Shown one piece after another: positions 1 through 7,313 of a stretch of 23,333 bases of DNA; position 1 is the first letter of the stretch; every line of letters starts with the position of its first letter. This stretch comes from Pseudolysinimonas_A sp044239695. GTDB taxonomy: Bacteria; Actinomycetota; Actinomycetes; Actinomycetales; Microbacteriaceae. The position numbers and the translations under genes were made by a program. The notes under the pieces are model-generated. The model ran no database searches. It saw nothing but the letters and a program-made list of their open reading frames with translations, and had not been told where the DNA came from. Location of the stretch: NCBI RefSeq assembly GCF_044239695.1, contig NZ_JBIIAW010000043.1, positions 1-23,333 of the forward strand. The letters run 5' to 3'.

Positions 1-176
1 GGCTGATGCCGCCCCTGACGCCGGGCTCGCACTGCCTGGGCAAGGGGTGCGATCACGACTCCGCCCGCACGGCGGCGGTCGCGCATCCGGCCGCCGCCGT
101 GCGGGGTCGTCGGGTCCGCGGCGGGACGCACGTGCGCAGCGCGGCGACGGCGGCCACCGGGCGACGCTCCGCCTAA
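1..176 (+). CDS. 3' end of an unidentified gene, cut by the left edge
   Basis: The third forward frame is open from the window edge to a TAA at 174-176. Of its 57 codons only five (GAT, CAT, GGT, CGT, CGA) end in A or T, the third-position bias of the real genes here, so I read it as the tail of a coding region. The visible peptide holds CLGKGCDHD and then an Ala/Arg-rich tail. I do not recognise the family. Its stop overlaps the TAG of the convergent acetyltransferase gene within CTAA. A non-coding stretch cannot be excluded because no start or domain is visible. Confidence 0.4.
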   Translation, partial: LMPPLTPGSHCLGKGCDHDSARTAAVAHPAAAVRGRRVRGGTHVRSAATAATGRRSA

Positions 177-958
177 GCGCCTCCGGCCACGTACGGGGTC
201 GTCGTCGTGAGGGCGACGAACCCGAGCCGTGCGAGGATCGGCCGGCTCATGTCGGAGGCGTCGACCTGCAGGTATCGGTACCCGGCGTCCCGCGCGACGG
301 CCGCGCGGCGGGCGACGAGGGCGCGGTAGATGCCGCGACCGCGGAAGGCTTCGAGGGTCGACCCGCCCCACAGCGACGCGAACTCGGTGCCGGCGCGCAG
401 GACGAGCCAGGCGGCCGACACCAGGCGCTCGCCGTCGTCGGCCACCAGCACCCGGAAGCCGTCGGGCCCGAGGCGCTGCGCCTGATCGCGGAGGTCGTCG
501 GCGATCCAGGTCCAGTCGTCATCCCAGATCTCGGTGTGCAGCTCGCCGATCGCCCGGAAGTCGGCGGGATCGGTCGTCTCGCGGATCGTCACCCCGTCGA
601 CCTCCGCCGGGTGACCGCTCAACGCGTCGACGGATCCCACGACGACCGTCTCGCGCTCCTCGGCGACGAACCCCGCCGCCTCGAGCCGCGCGGTCAGGTC
701 GGCCGGCTCGTCGTACGCGTAGGTCTTCCACTCGACCTGGATGCCGCGAGCGGCGAAGTGGTCCCGCTGCCGGGCGATGAGCTCGTCGAGGGCGGCGCCG
801 CGCACCCCCGTATCCGAGGGCGCCGCGATGAAGCCGCCGTGCGGGTACTCGACCCGTACGACCGGCCCGTCGCGCTCCGCCGGCGCTCCGTCGAAGTCAT
901 CCCGCGCCCGGGCCCGCTCGAAGCGCTCCAGCAGGTCGGCCACATCGAGGTCGCTCAC
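173..958 (-). CDS. GNAT-family N-acetyltransferase
   Basis: The 261-aa product has the C-terminal part of a GNAT fold: a beta-bulge region (EFASLWGGSTLEAFRGRGIY) with the acetyl-CoA pyrophosphate-binding loop RGRGIYRAL, then a helix and the strand/loop DASDMSRPILARLGF typical of the last GNAT motif. It should transfer an acyl group from acyl-CoA to an amine, but the substrate cannot be read from sequence. The N-terminal 100 residues are less typical and may be a degenerate second GNAT-like half. The GTG start at 958 is favoured because a TAGGCT box (967-972) sits 8 nt upstream, giving a near-leaderless mRNA. A perfect palindrome separates it from the co-directional helicase gene, so it is probably transcribed alone. 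Confidence 0.85.
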   Translation of the reverse strand: MSDLDVADLLERFERARARDDFDGAPAERDGPVVRVEYPHGGFIAAPSDTGVRGAALDELIARQRDHFAARGIQVEWKTYAYDEPADLTARLEAAGFVAEERETVVVGSVDALSGHPAEVDGVTIRETTDPADFRAIGELHTEIWDDDWTWIADDLRDQAQRLGPDGFRVLVADDGERLVSAAWLVLRAGTEFASLWGGSTLEAFRGRGIYRALVARRAAVARDAGYRYLQVDASDMSRPILARLGFVALTTTTPYVAGGA

Positions 959-966
959 AGCACCCG

Positions 967-972
967 AGCCTA
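967..972 (-). promoter_or_regulatory. -10 box TAGGCT of the GNAT gene
   Basis: TAGGCT on the minus strand, 8 nt before the GTG start. It matches the TANNNT consensus at the distance expected for leaderless transcripts in actinobacteria. No convincing -35 is seen, partly because that region is occupied by the palindrome. Confidence 0.5.
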
Positions 973-978
973 GTAACG

Positions 979-1037
979 GCTATTTGCCCGAAATGGCCCC
1001 ATCCGCGTCAGCGAAGGGGCCATTTCGGGCAAATAGC
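979..1037. repeat. Perfect 22-bp inverted repeat with 15-nt loop
   Basis: Positions 979-1000 are the exact reverse complement of 1016-1037, with 15 nt between them. The arms contain the core GCCCGAAATGGCCCC. It lies between the stop of the helicase gene (1056) and the promoter of the GNAT gene, both on the minus strand. As RNA it would be a very stable hairpin on either strand, but no U-tract follows, so it is not a textbook intrinsic terminator. It may act as a transcription barrier, 3'-end stabiliser or member of a dispersed palindrome family. Confidence 0.85.
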
Positions 1038-1055
1038 GATTCGTGACCTCGGGCG

Positions 1056-3584
1056 TCAGTCGAGCCGGCCGACCGAGAGGACGCGGATGACGGCGACGCC
1101 CTCGTCGGCGGAGGCGGCGAGGTCGACCTCCGCCGTGATCCCCCAGTCGTGATGAGCGGCCGGGTCGTCGAGGATCTGCCGCACGACCCAGCGCTCCGGC
1201 TCCTCCTCGACGAGCAGCCGTGCCGCGCTGCGGGCATCCGGTCCGGTGCCGATCGTGTCGTGCTCGGCGTAGTAGTCGTCGAGCGCCTGCGCCCAGTCCA
1301 CCCCCGGATCGAGCGCGAGCAACTCGTCGTCGCGCTGCAGCGCCGCGGCCTGCACCCGGCGCCACAGGGCGTTGCGCACGAGCACCAGGAACGCACGGCG
1401 ATTCGTCACGACCGACGTCGGCGGGGGCGGCAGCACGGGCTTCTCGCCGACCAGCTCCGCCGGGTTCTGCAGCGCCGTCCACTCGTCGAGCAGGCTCGAG
1501 TCGACCTGGCGCACGAGTTCGCCGAGCCACTCGATGAGGTCGTGCAGCTCCTCGGTCTTCACCTCGTCGGGGATCGTCTGCCGCGCGGCGCGGTAGGCGT
1601 CGGACAGGTAGCGCAGTACGAGCCCCTCGCTGCGACCGAGTTGGTAGAACTGCACGTAGTCCGAGAACGACATCGCCCGTTCGTACAGGTCGCGCACGAC
1701 CGACTTCGGTGACAGCGCGAAGTCCCGCACCCAGGGCTGCGACGAGGCGAAGGTCTCGAAGGTCTGCTCGAGCAGCTCCTCGAGCGGCTTCGGCCAGGTC
1801 ACCGACTCCAGCAGCTCCATGCGCTCGTCGTACTCGATGCCGTCGGCCTTCATCCCGGCGACCGCCTCGCCGCGCGCCTTGAACTGCTGCTGCGACAGGA
1901 TCGGCCGGGGGTCGTCGAGGGTCGCCTCGACGATGCTGATCATGTCGAGCGCGTAGGTGGGCTGCTCGGGATCGAGCAGTTCGAACGCGGCGAGCGCGAA
2001 CGGCGACAGCGGCTGGTTGAGCGCGAAGTTGGGCTGCAGATCGACGGTGAGGCGGATGCGGGGCTTGGTGCCCGGGGAGGTGTCGAACCCGCCGCCGGTC
2101 TGCTCGACCACTCCCCCGGTGCGCAGGGTGCGGTAGATCCCGAGGGCGCGGCGGGCGAGCTCGCGCTGACGCGCCGGCGGCTCGTGGTTGTCGAACACCA
2201 GCGCGCGGACATCCTCGAACGGGTCGCCCCCCTCGCGACCGATCACGTTGATGAGCATCGCGGCCGTGATCTGCATCGACGACGTCAGCGTCTCGGGCTC
2301 AGCGGCGATGAGCCGCTCGAACGACGCCGGTCCCCAGGAGACGAACCCCTCGGGGGCGCGCTTCTTCGGGCCGCCCTTCTTGCCACGGGCCTCGGCCTTC
2401 TTCGCGGCGAGCACGTTCTCGATCTCGTGCTCCGGCGCTTCCGCGACCACGTCGCCGGCGACGTCGTGGCCCGCCCGCCCGGCTCGCCCCGCGATCTGGT
2501 GGAACTCGCGCGCCGACAGGTGCCGCATCTTGACGCCGTCGAACTTGGTGAGCGCGGTGAGCAGCACGGTGCGGATCGGCACGTTGATGCCGACGCCGAG
2601 GGTGTCGGTGCCGCAGATGACGCGCAGCATCCCGAGTTGGGCGAGCTGCTCGACGAGCCGGCGGTACTTGGGCAGCATGCCCGCGTGGTGCACCCCGATG
2701 CCGGCGCGCACCAGCTTCGACAGCGTCGCACCGAACCCGGGCGAGAACCGGAACCCGCCGATCTCCTCGGCGATGCGGTCGCGCTGCTCGCGCGTCGCCA
2801 CCTTCGCCGAGAGCAGCGCCTGGGCCCGCTCGACCGCGGCGGCCTGGGCGAAATGCACGATGTAGACGGGCGCGAGGCGTTCCTCGAGCAGCGACTCGAC
2901 GGTCTCGTGCACGGGCGTCACGAGGTAGCGGTAGTGCAGCGGCACGGGCCGTTCGACTCCGGTGACGTGGGCCACCTCCCGGCCGGTGCGCCGCTTCAGG
3001 TCAGCGGACAGGTCGGTGAGATCGCCGAGCGTCGCCGACATCAGCACGAACTGCGCCCGGTTCAGCAGCAGCAACGGGATCTGCCAGGCCCAGCCGCGCT
3101 GCGGGTCGGCGTAGAAGTGGAACTCGTCGGCGATGACGACGTCGACATCCGCCGCCGCCCCCTGTCGCAACGCCACATTCGCGAGGATCTCGGCGGTGCA
3201 GCAGACGATGGGCGCATCCGGGTTCACGCTCGAGTCGCCGGTGACCATGCCGACGTTCTCGGCCCCGAACACCTCGACGAGGGCGAAGAACTTCTCGCTC
3301 ACGAGCGCCTTCAGCGGGGCCGTGTAGAACGAGCGGCGTCCCTGCGCGAGCGCGGCGGCGTGCGCGGCGATCGCGACGAGCGACTTGCCCGTGCCGGTAG
3401 GGGTGGAGAGCACGAGGTGCTTCTCGAGCACGAGCTCGAGCACCGCCTCCTCCTGTGCCGGGTAGAGCCGCAGCCCCCGACCGCGGGCCCAATCGTCGAA
3501 CGCCGACACGAAGGCATCCGCGTCCCACGGCGCCGGCAGCGCGGCGACCAGGGCCGTCTCGGGCGACGACGAGGAGGGCTGCAT
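1056..3584 (-). CDS. Ski2-like DEAD/DEAH-box helicase with DUF3516-type C-terminus
   Basis: The 842-aa protein carries superfamily 2 helicase motifs in order: Walker A TPTGTGKS (61-68), motif II DEFH (153-156), motif III SAT (183-185), motif IV/V region GTDTLGVGINVPIRTV (325-340) and motif VI QIAGRAGRAG (363-372). The DEFH box and the AGRAGRAG motif place it near the Ski2/Mtr4 RNA helicases. The remaining ~440 residues look like the DUF3516 region attached to such helicases in actinobacteria. It is likely an ATP-dependent RNA (or DNA) helicase in RNA turnover; the substrate is unknown. Upstream of the ATG at 3584 a CAGACT box is followed by 6 nt, suggesting a leaderless mRNA; the GGAGG touching the ATG is too close to act as a ribosome site. 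Confidence 0.92.
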   Translation of the reverse strand: MQPSSSSPETALVAALPAPWDADAFVSAFDDWARGRGLRLYPAQEEAVLELVLEKHLVLSTPTGTGKSLVAIAAHAAALAQGRRSFYTAPLKALVSEKFFALVEVFGAENVGMVTGDSSVNPDAPIVCCTAEILANVALRQGAAADVDVVIADEFHFYADPQRGWAWQIPLLLLNRAQFVLMSATLGDLTDLSADLKRRTGREVAHVTGVERPVPLHYRYLVTPVHETVESLLEERLAPVYIVHFAQAAAVERAQALLSAKVATREQRDRIAEEIGGFRFSPGFGATLSKLVRAGIGVHHAGMLPKYRRLVEQLAQLGMLRVICGTDTLGVGINVPIRTVLLTALTKFDGVKMRHLSAREFHQIAGRAGRAGHDVAGDVVAEAPEHEIENVLAAKKAEARGKKGGPKKRAPEGFVSWGPASFERLIAAEPETLTSSMQITAAMLINVIGREGGDPFEDVRALVFDNHEPPARQRELARRALGIYRTLRTGGVVEQTGGGFDTSPGTKPRIRLTVDLQPNFALNQPLSPFALAAFELLDPEQPTYALDMISIVEATLDDPRPILSQQQFKARGEAVAGMKADGIEYDERMELLESVTWPKPLEELLEQTFETFASSQPWVRDFALSPKSVVRDLYERAMSFSDYVQFYQLGRSEGLVLRYLSDAYRAARQTIPDEVKTEELHDLIEWLGELVRQVDSSLLDEWTALQNPAELVGEKPVLPPPPTSVVTNRRAFLVLVRNALWRRVQAAALQRDDELLALDPGVDWAQALDDYYAEHDTIGTGPDARSAARLLVEEEPERWVVRQILDDPAAHHDWGITAEVDLAASADEGVAVIRVLSVGRLD

Positions 3585-3673
3585 CCTCCGAGTCTGCCCT
3601 GTCCCCCGCCGCCCGAACGCCTGCCCCCATCACGGGGTAGACGGTGCGGGTACCCCGAAACGCCCTCAGCGCT

Positions 3674-3679
3674 TAGAAT
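3674..3679 (+). promoter_or_regulatory. Candidate -10 box TAGAAT of the first DUF2510 gene
   Basis: TAGAAT lies in the 148-bp divergent gap between the helicase and the first DUF2510 gene and would give a short leader of about 50 nt containing the GAGGAG ribosome site. No clear -35 was found, so this is tentative. Confidence 0.35.
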
Positions 3680-3732
3680 CAGCTGGGAATCCTGTGTTCA
3701 GGCAGGGTCGGGGGCGTGAGGAGCGAACAGTC

Positions 3733-5028
3733 GTGTCAAACGACGACGTCCGCATCCCCGCGGGCTGGTACCCCGATCCGCTCGGGTTGCCGCAGCTCCG
3801 CTGGTGGGACAACCACTCGTGGACCGAGCACACCTCGGATGCCCGCCAGCCCGTCATCCCCGAAACGGTGACCGTTCAGCCGCGCCGCGCCGCCCGGCCC
3901 GCCGCCGCCTCCGGCCCGCTGCTCGCCTACGCCGACGACCTCCCGTTCGCCGACGACCTCGCCGACTTCGACGACCTGACGCTGGCGCCCGACCTGGTCG
4001 AGCCAAGCCCGACCGAGCTGCCCTCGCGCCGCACCCTGCGCGAGGCCGAGCGTCTCGCCCACGACGACGACGTGGTGCGCGACCTCGCCGGCGACTCGGC
4101 TCGCTTCGGCGAACCGCTCGGCGCGCTCGAGGCCCCGGCGCGCGCCGGCGATGCCGTCGAAGCCGACTCTCCCGCGATGCGCTACGCGCGCGCCGCGCGC
4201 ATCGACGACGCTCCGCGCTCGATGCGCTACGACCTCGACGAGCGCCACGAGGATCTCCTCGGCGAGGCCTCGATCCCGCGCTCGGCGTTCGCGCACGCCA
4301 GTTCCTCGACCCGCACCCTCATCCCCGACTTCCCGGAGGAGCAGCACGCGCCGGAGGCCGTCGCCGAAGAGACGACCGAGCGCGTCGTGCGCACGCGCCA
4401 CGCCGCTCTCACGCACGCCCCGCAGACGACGACGGTGCCGGCCTGGCTCCTCACCCTGCTGCCGATCTACATGCTGCTCGTCGGCATGATGGTGCTGCTC
4501 GGCGGCACCGACGCGTCGTTCGCGCCGGTGACGGTGGCGCTCGTCGTGGGCGTGCCGTGGGTGGCCGGCATCGTGGTCGCGTTCATCGACCACCGGATGC
4601 TCAGGCGCGGCGGCATGGACCGCCCCGCCCACTGGCTGTGGGCGGTGCTCGGCGCCCCGGTGTACCTGATCGCCCGCCTGGTCTCGACGGTGCGCGAAGC
4701 CGGCACCGGGTTCGGGCCGGTGCTCACCTACCTCGTACTCGCGCTCGTCATGGCCGGAGCGGTGCTCGCCGTTCCGGGGCTCGCGATGGAGCTGGCGCCC
4801 GCCGCCTTCTCAGCCGAGGCCGAACGTTCCGTCGCCGACGACGGGCGCTCGCTCGGCGCCGACCTCACGATCGACTGCCCCGAGACGCCGCCGCTGCTCG
4901 TGCAGCAGTCGTTCTTCTGCACGGCGACCGACGCCGGCGGCGAGTCGTTCCAGGTTCTGGTGAGCCTGCAGCGCTCCAACGGCTGGATCGACTGGCGCGT
5001 CGACGACTGGGGCATCTTCAGCATGTGA
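3733..5028 (+). CDS. DUF2510-domain membrane protein (paralogue 1)
   Basis: The 431-aa product starts with a DUF2510 domain (residues 8-34): PAGWYPDP, then RWWDNHSWTEHT. A long acidic, Ala/Asp-rich linker follows, then about four transmembrane segments (roughly 234-258, 266-288, 299-318, 329-350) and a C-terminal domain of about 70 residues with two Cys (DCPETPP, FFCTATDAGG) that resembles DUF4333 and would face outside. The GTG at 3733 is preferred over an ATG at 3694 because GAGGAG (3718-3723) is spaced 9 nt upstream and the domain begins right after it. Function is unknown. The next gene has the same architecture, so the pair probably arose by tandem duplication. Confidence 0.82.
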   Translation: MSNDDVRIPAGWYPDPLGLPQLRWWDNHSWTEHTSDARQPVIPETVTVQPRRAARPAAASGPLLAYADDLPFADDLADFDDLTLAPDLVEPSPTELPSRRTLREAERLAHDDDVVRDLAGDSARFGEPLGALEAPARAGDAVEADSPAMRYARAARIDDAPRSMRYDLDERHEDLLGEASIPRSAFAHASSSTRTLIPDFPEEQHAPEAVAEETTERVVRTRHAALTHAPQTTTVPAWLLTLLPIYMLLVGMMVLLGGTDASFAPVTVALVVGVPWVAGIVVAFIDHRMLRRGGMDRPAHWLWAVLGAPVYLIARLVSTVREAGTGFGPVLTYLVLALVMAGAVLAVPGLAMELAPAAFSAEAERSVADDGRSLGADLTIDCPETPPLLVQQSFFCTATDAGGESFQVLVSLQRSNGWIDWRVDDWGIFSM

Positions 5029-5032
5029 CCTC

Positions 5033-5053
5033 CGCCCCGTAGGCATCGGGGCG
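5033..5053 (+). terminator. Hairpin after the first DUF2510 gene
   Basis: CGCCCCG and CGGGGCG form a perfect 7-bp stem around a 7-nt loop, 4 nt after the stop of the preceding gene. No T-tract follows, so it could be a terminator of the GC-rich actinobacterial kind or just an RNA 3'-end stabiliser. Confidence 0.5.
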
Positions 5054-5098
5054 TCGGACACACCCAAACGGGGTCATGAGACACCCAGGGCACATCCC

Positions 5099-5104
5099 TA
5101 GACT
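5099..5104 (+). promoter_or_regulatory. Candidate -10 box TAGACT of the second DUF2510 gene
   Basis: TAGACT lies between the hairpin at 5033-5053 and the second DUF2510 gene. It would give a leader of about 75 nt containing the strong AAGGAG ribosome site at 5174-5179. The -35 is weak. Confidence 0.4.
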
Positions 5105-5185
5105 GTGGGTACCCCTGCACTACCCATCCCTGCACCTCCCTTCGCATTCGTCCCCCGAGACGTCCCTGCCCCGAAGGAGTACGGC

Positions 5186-6289
5186 TTGTCCGACCAGGCG
5201 ACCCGCGTCGTCCCCGCGGGATGGTACGAAGACCCCGCGTCGAGTGCGCACGTGCGGTGGTGGAACGGCCTCGCCTGGACTGAGCACACCACCCTCAAGC
5301 CCACACCGACCCCGCGCCCGCAGCCGATGACGGCCTCGTACGGCGACTACGGCGACGGCTTCGGCGACCGGCGCTACGGCGACGGGTTCTCGCAGCAGCA
5401 GCAGGATGCCGCCCGCGCCCAGCACGCGGCGGCGCAGCAGGCCGCGGCGCAGGCGCAGACTCAGCAGGTGCCGGCCGGCCAGATCACCACGTCGACCGGA
5501 TCGACGCACACGCCCGAAACCCTCGCCCGCATCGCCGAAGCCCGCGAACTCGAGCGTCAGTACGGCATCAGCACCGCAGAGAACGACATCATCATGCGTG
5601 CCGCGGTCGTCGATCCGGCCGCCGCGACCCGCTCCTCGACTCCGGTCGCCGACGGATACCGCGCGTGGAACGCCGAGCCCGAGCCCGAATACGAGGAGCC
5701 CGGAACCGCGACCGCCTCCGTCTGGTTCATCGCGCTCTGGCCGCTGCTGACCCTCGCCGCCGCGGCCGCCGCCGCTTATCTCGCGTTCTACGTGATGCCC
5801 GAACCCGCGGTCGCCGGTGTGCCGGTGGTCGCCGCGATCGCGCTCGTCCCGTCGCTGCTCACCCTGATCTGGGCGGCGACGGATGCCCGCAAGCTCCGGT
5901 CGCTCGACCACCGTCCGGCCAGTCCTGCCCTCGCGCTCCTCGGGCCGCTCGTCTACCTCATCGCCCGGCGGGCGCGCGTCGCCGGGTCGGGTGCGCTCAT
6001 CACCCTCATCGTGCTGACGGTCCTCGCGGTGGCGGCTCCGACCGCCGCCTACTTCTCGGGATCGGCCGTGCCGGTCACGAAGGCGCTGGAGATCCAGCAG
6101 GCGGTTCAGCAGAAGTTCGTCGGCAGCGGCGAACTCATCTCGGTCGCCTGCCCGGTCTTCGTCGACGACCTCGCCCAGGGCACCCTGTACACCTGCAACG
6201 GCGTGCTGCCCGACGGCACGTCGAAGCTCGTCTGGGTGAGCATCGACACCGCCGACGGCGGCTTCAGCTCCGCCCTCGCCGTCAGGTAG
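5186..6289 (+). CDS. DUF2510-domain membrane protein (paralogue 2)
   Basis: This 367-aa protein repeats the plan of its upstream neighbour: DUF2510 (PAGWYEDP, then RWWNGLAWTEHT), a low-complexity Gln/Ala-rich linker encoded partly by CAG runs near 5394, about four transmembrane segments (roughly 178-205, 208-231, 246-262, 268-290) and a C-terminal domain with two Cys (ISVACPV, YTCNG) similar to DUF4333. I chose the TTG at 5186, not the ATG at 5105, because AAGGAG (5174-5179) lies 6 nt upstream and the domain begins within ten codons. Function is unknown; it is probably a membrane protein with a cytoplasmic DUF2510 head and an outside-facing C-terminal domain. Confidence 0.82.
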   Translation: MSDQATRVVPAGWYEDPASSAHVRWWNGLAWTEHTTLKPTPTPRPQPMTASYGDYGDGFGDRRYGDGFSQQQQDAARAQHAAAQQAAAQAQTQQVPAGQITTSTGSTHTPETLARIAEARELERQYGISTAENDIIMRAAVVDPAAATRSSTPVADGYRAWNAEPEPEYEEPGTATASVWFIALWPLLTLAAAAAAAYLAFYVMPEPAVAGVPVVAAIALVPSLLTLIWAATDARKLRSLDHRPASPALALLGPLVYLIARRARVAGSGALITLIVLTVLAVAAPTAAYFSGSAVPVTKALEIQQAVQQKFVGSGELISVACPVFVDDLAQGTLYTCNGVLPDGTSKLVWVSIDTADGGFSSALAVR

Positions 6290-6345
6290 TCCTAGCCCCC
6301 GCCCGGCCGCCCGTCAACGCGCTGCCGGCCCCCGGCATCCCGGCC

Positions 6346-6351
6346 TAGCCT
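6346..6351 (+). promoter_or_regulatory. -10 box TAGCCT, leaderless start of the 54-aa gene
   Basis: TAGCCT is followed by exactly 6 nt and the ATG at 6358, the geometry of a leaderless transcript. No Shine-Dalgarno sequence is usable at that spacing. Confidence 0.5.
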
Positions 6352-6357
6352 CGGGGC

Positions 6358-6522
6358 ATGACCGATCGCATCGTCACGCCCGGATCCGAGATCTCCCCCG
6401 ACACCCACGTCGGCACCGCGTTCGAACAGGTCCCCGCGGGAGTCTCGGCGGAACCGTCGGACGCGAACCCCGAAGCCCTCGTCGAGGGCAACCGGGTCGC
6501 GACCGCGGAGGACATGGAGTAG
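6358..6522 (+). CDS. Small acidic hypothetical protein (54 aa)
   Basis: An ATG at 6358 opens a 54-codon frame ending in TAG at 6520-6522. Nearly all third positions are G or C, which supports coding. The peptide begins MTDRIVTPGSEISPDTHVG and ends VATAEDME; it is hydrophilic and acidic, with no signal peptide or membrane segment. I do not recognise a function. A -10-like TAGCCT 6 nt before the ATG suggests leaderless expression, separate from the DUF2510 gene upstream. Confidence 0.65.
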   Translation: MTDRIVTPGSEISPDTHVGTAFEQVPAGVSAEPSDANPEALVEGNRVATAEDME

Positions 6523-6565
6523 GCGCCGACACCGAGGAGTTCAGCCGCGCGTCACCGGCGCCTCC

Positions 6566-6571
6566 TAGGCT
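6566..6571 (+). promoter_or_regulatory. -10 box TAGGCT, leaderless start of the phosphatase gene
   Basis: TAGGCT is followed by 7 nt and the ATG at 6579. It is the same box as the one before the GNAT gene at 967-972. Confidence 0.5.
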
Positions 6572-6578
6572 GGCGGGG

Positions 6579-7259
6579 ATGCGCATCCTCCTCGTCCGCC
6601 ACGGCCAGACTCCCGCCAACGTGCGGGGCGAACTCGACACCGCCGCGCCCGGCCCCGGGCTCACCGACCTCGGCGCGCGTCAGGCGGAGGCCGTCGTGGA
6701 TGCCCTCGGGCACGAGTCGATCGCGGCGATCTACGTCTCGAAGCTACGCCGCACGCACGAGACCGCCGCCCCGCTCGCCGCCGCCCTCGGCCTCACCCCG
6801 GTCGAGCTGCCGGGCACGCACGAGATCGAGGCGGGCGACGTCGAGGGCCGCAGCGACCACGACGCCGTGCGCACCTACATGAGCACCGTGTTCGCCTGGG
6901 GGTCGGGCGACCCGTCGCCGGCGATGCCCGGCGGCCCCGACGGCCACGCGTTCTTCGCCCGCTTCGACGACGCGATCGCCGGCATCGCCGCGGAGCACCC
7001 CGCCGACGCGACGGTCGTCGTGGTGAGCCACGGCGCCGCCATCCGCGTCTGGACGGGGGCGCGGGTAAGCAACCTCGGCGACGGTTTCACCGCCGACAAC
7101 CACCTCGAGAACACCGGCGTCGTCGTGCTCGAAGGCTCGCCCGAGACCGGCTGGCTCGCGCTGTCCTGGGCCGGGATGCCGGTCGGCGGAGCCGCCCTCG
7201 ACGACCCGACCGCCGAAGACCCCACGGGCGACCCGCTCGACGACGCCCTCCAAGACTGA
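6579..7259 (+). CDS. Histidine phosphatase family protein
   Basis: The 226-aa protein opens with the RHG motif of the histidine phosphatase (phosphoglycerate mutase-like) superfamily: R7-H8-G9 in LLVRHGQT, with H8 as the phospho-accepting residue. The second catalytic His is H151 in VVVVSHGAAIRVW, and E82/E84 in THEIEAGD are candidate acid residues. It likely removes phosphate from a small metabolite; the substrate cannot be assigned. The C-terminal 20 residues are acidic and probably disordered. The mRNA appears leaderless. The next gene starts 54 nt downstream with its own -10 box, so an operon is not required. Confidence 0.9.
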   Translation: MRILLVRHGQTPANVRGELDTAAPGPGLTDLGARQAEAVVDALGHESIAAIYVSKLRRTHETAAPLAAALGLTPVELPGTHEIEAGDVEGRSDHDAVRTYMSTVFAWGSGDPSPAMPGGPDGHAFFARFDDAIAGIAAEHPADATVVVVSHGAAIRVWTGARVSNLGDGFTADNHLENTGVVVLEGSPETGWLALSWAGMPVGGAALDDPTAEDPTGDPLDDALQD

Positions 7260-7301
7260 CCACCCGCGGCGCGGGACTGCGGCCTCGTCGGCGGTCGGCT
7301 C

Positions 7302-7307
7302 TACTCT
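7302..7307 (+). promoter_or_regulatory. -10 box TACTCT, leaderless start of the methyltransferase gene
   Basis: TACTCT is followed by 6 nt and the GTG start at 7314. No Shine-Dalgarno sequence is present, so the methyltransferase/nuclease pair is probably made from a leaderless transcript. Confidence 0.5.
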
Positions 7308-7313
7308 CGGGGT

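Noticed and set aside
970..1530. 186-codon minus frame ending in the palindrome at 979-1037
   Set aside because: It is an alternative frame of the helicase 3' end that happens to read through the palindrome.
2184..3719. 511-codon forward frame opposite the helicase gene
   Set aside because: It is antisense to a protein with all helicase motifs; the His/Arg/Gly-rich product is typical of an opposite-strand shadow at high GC.
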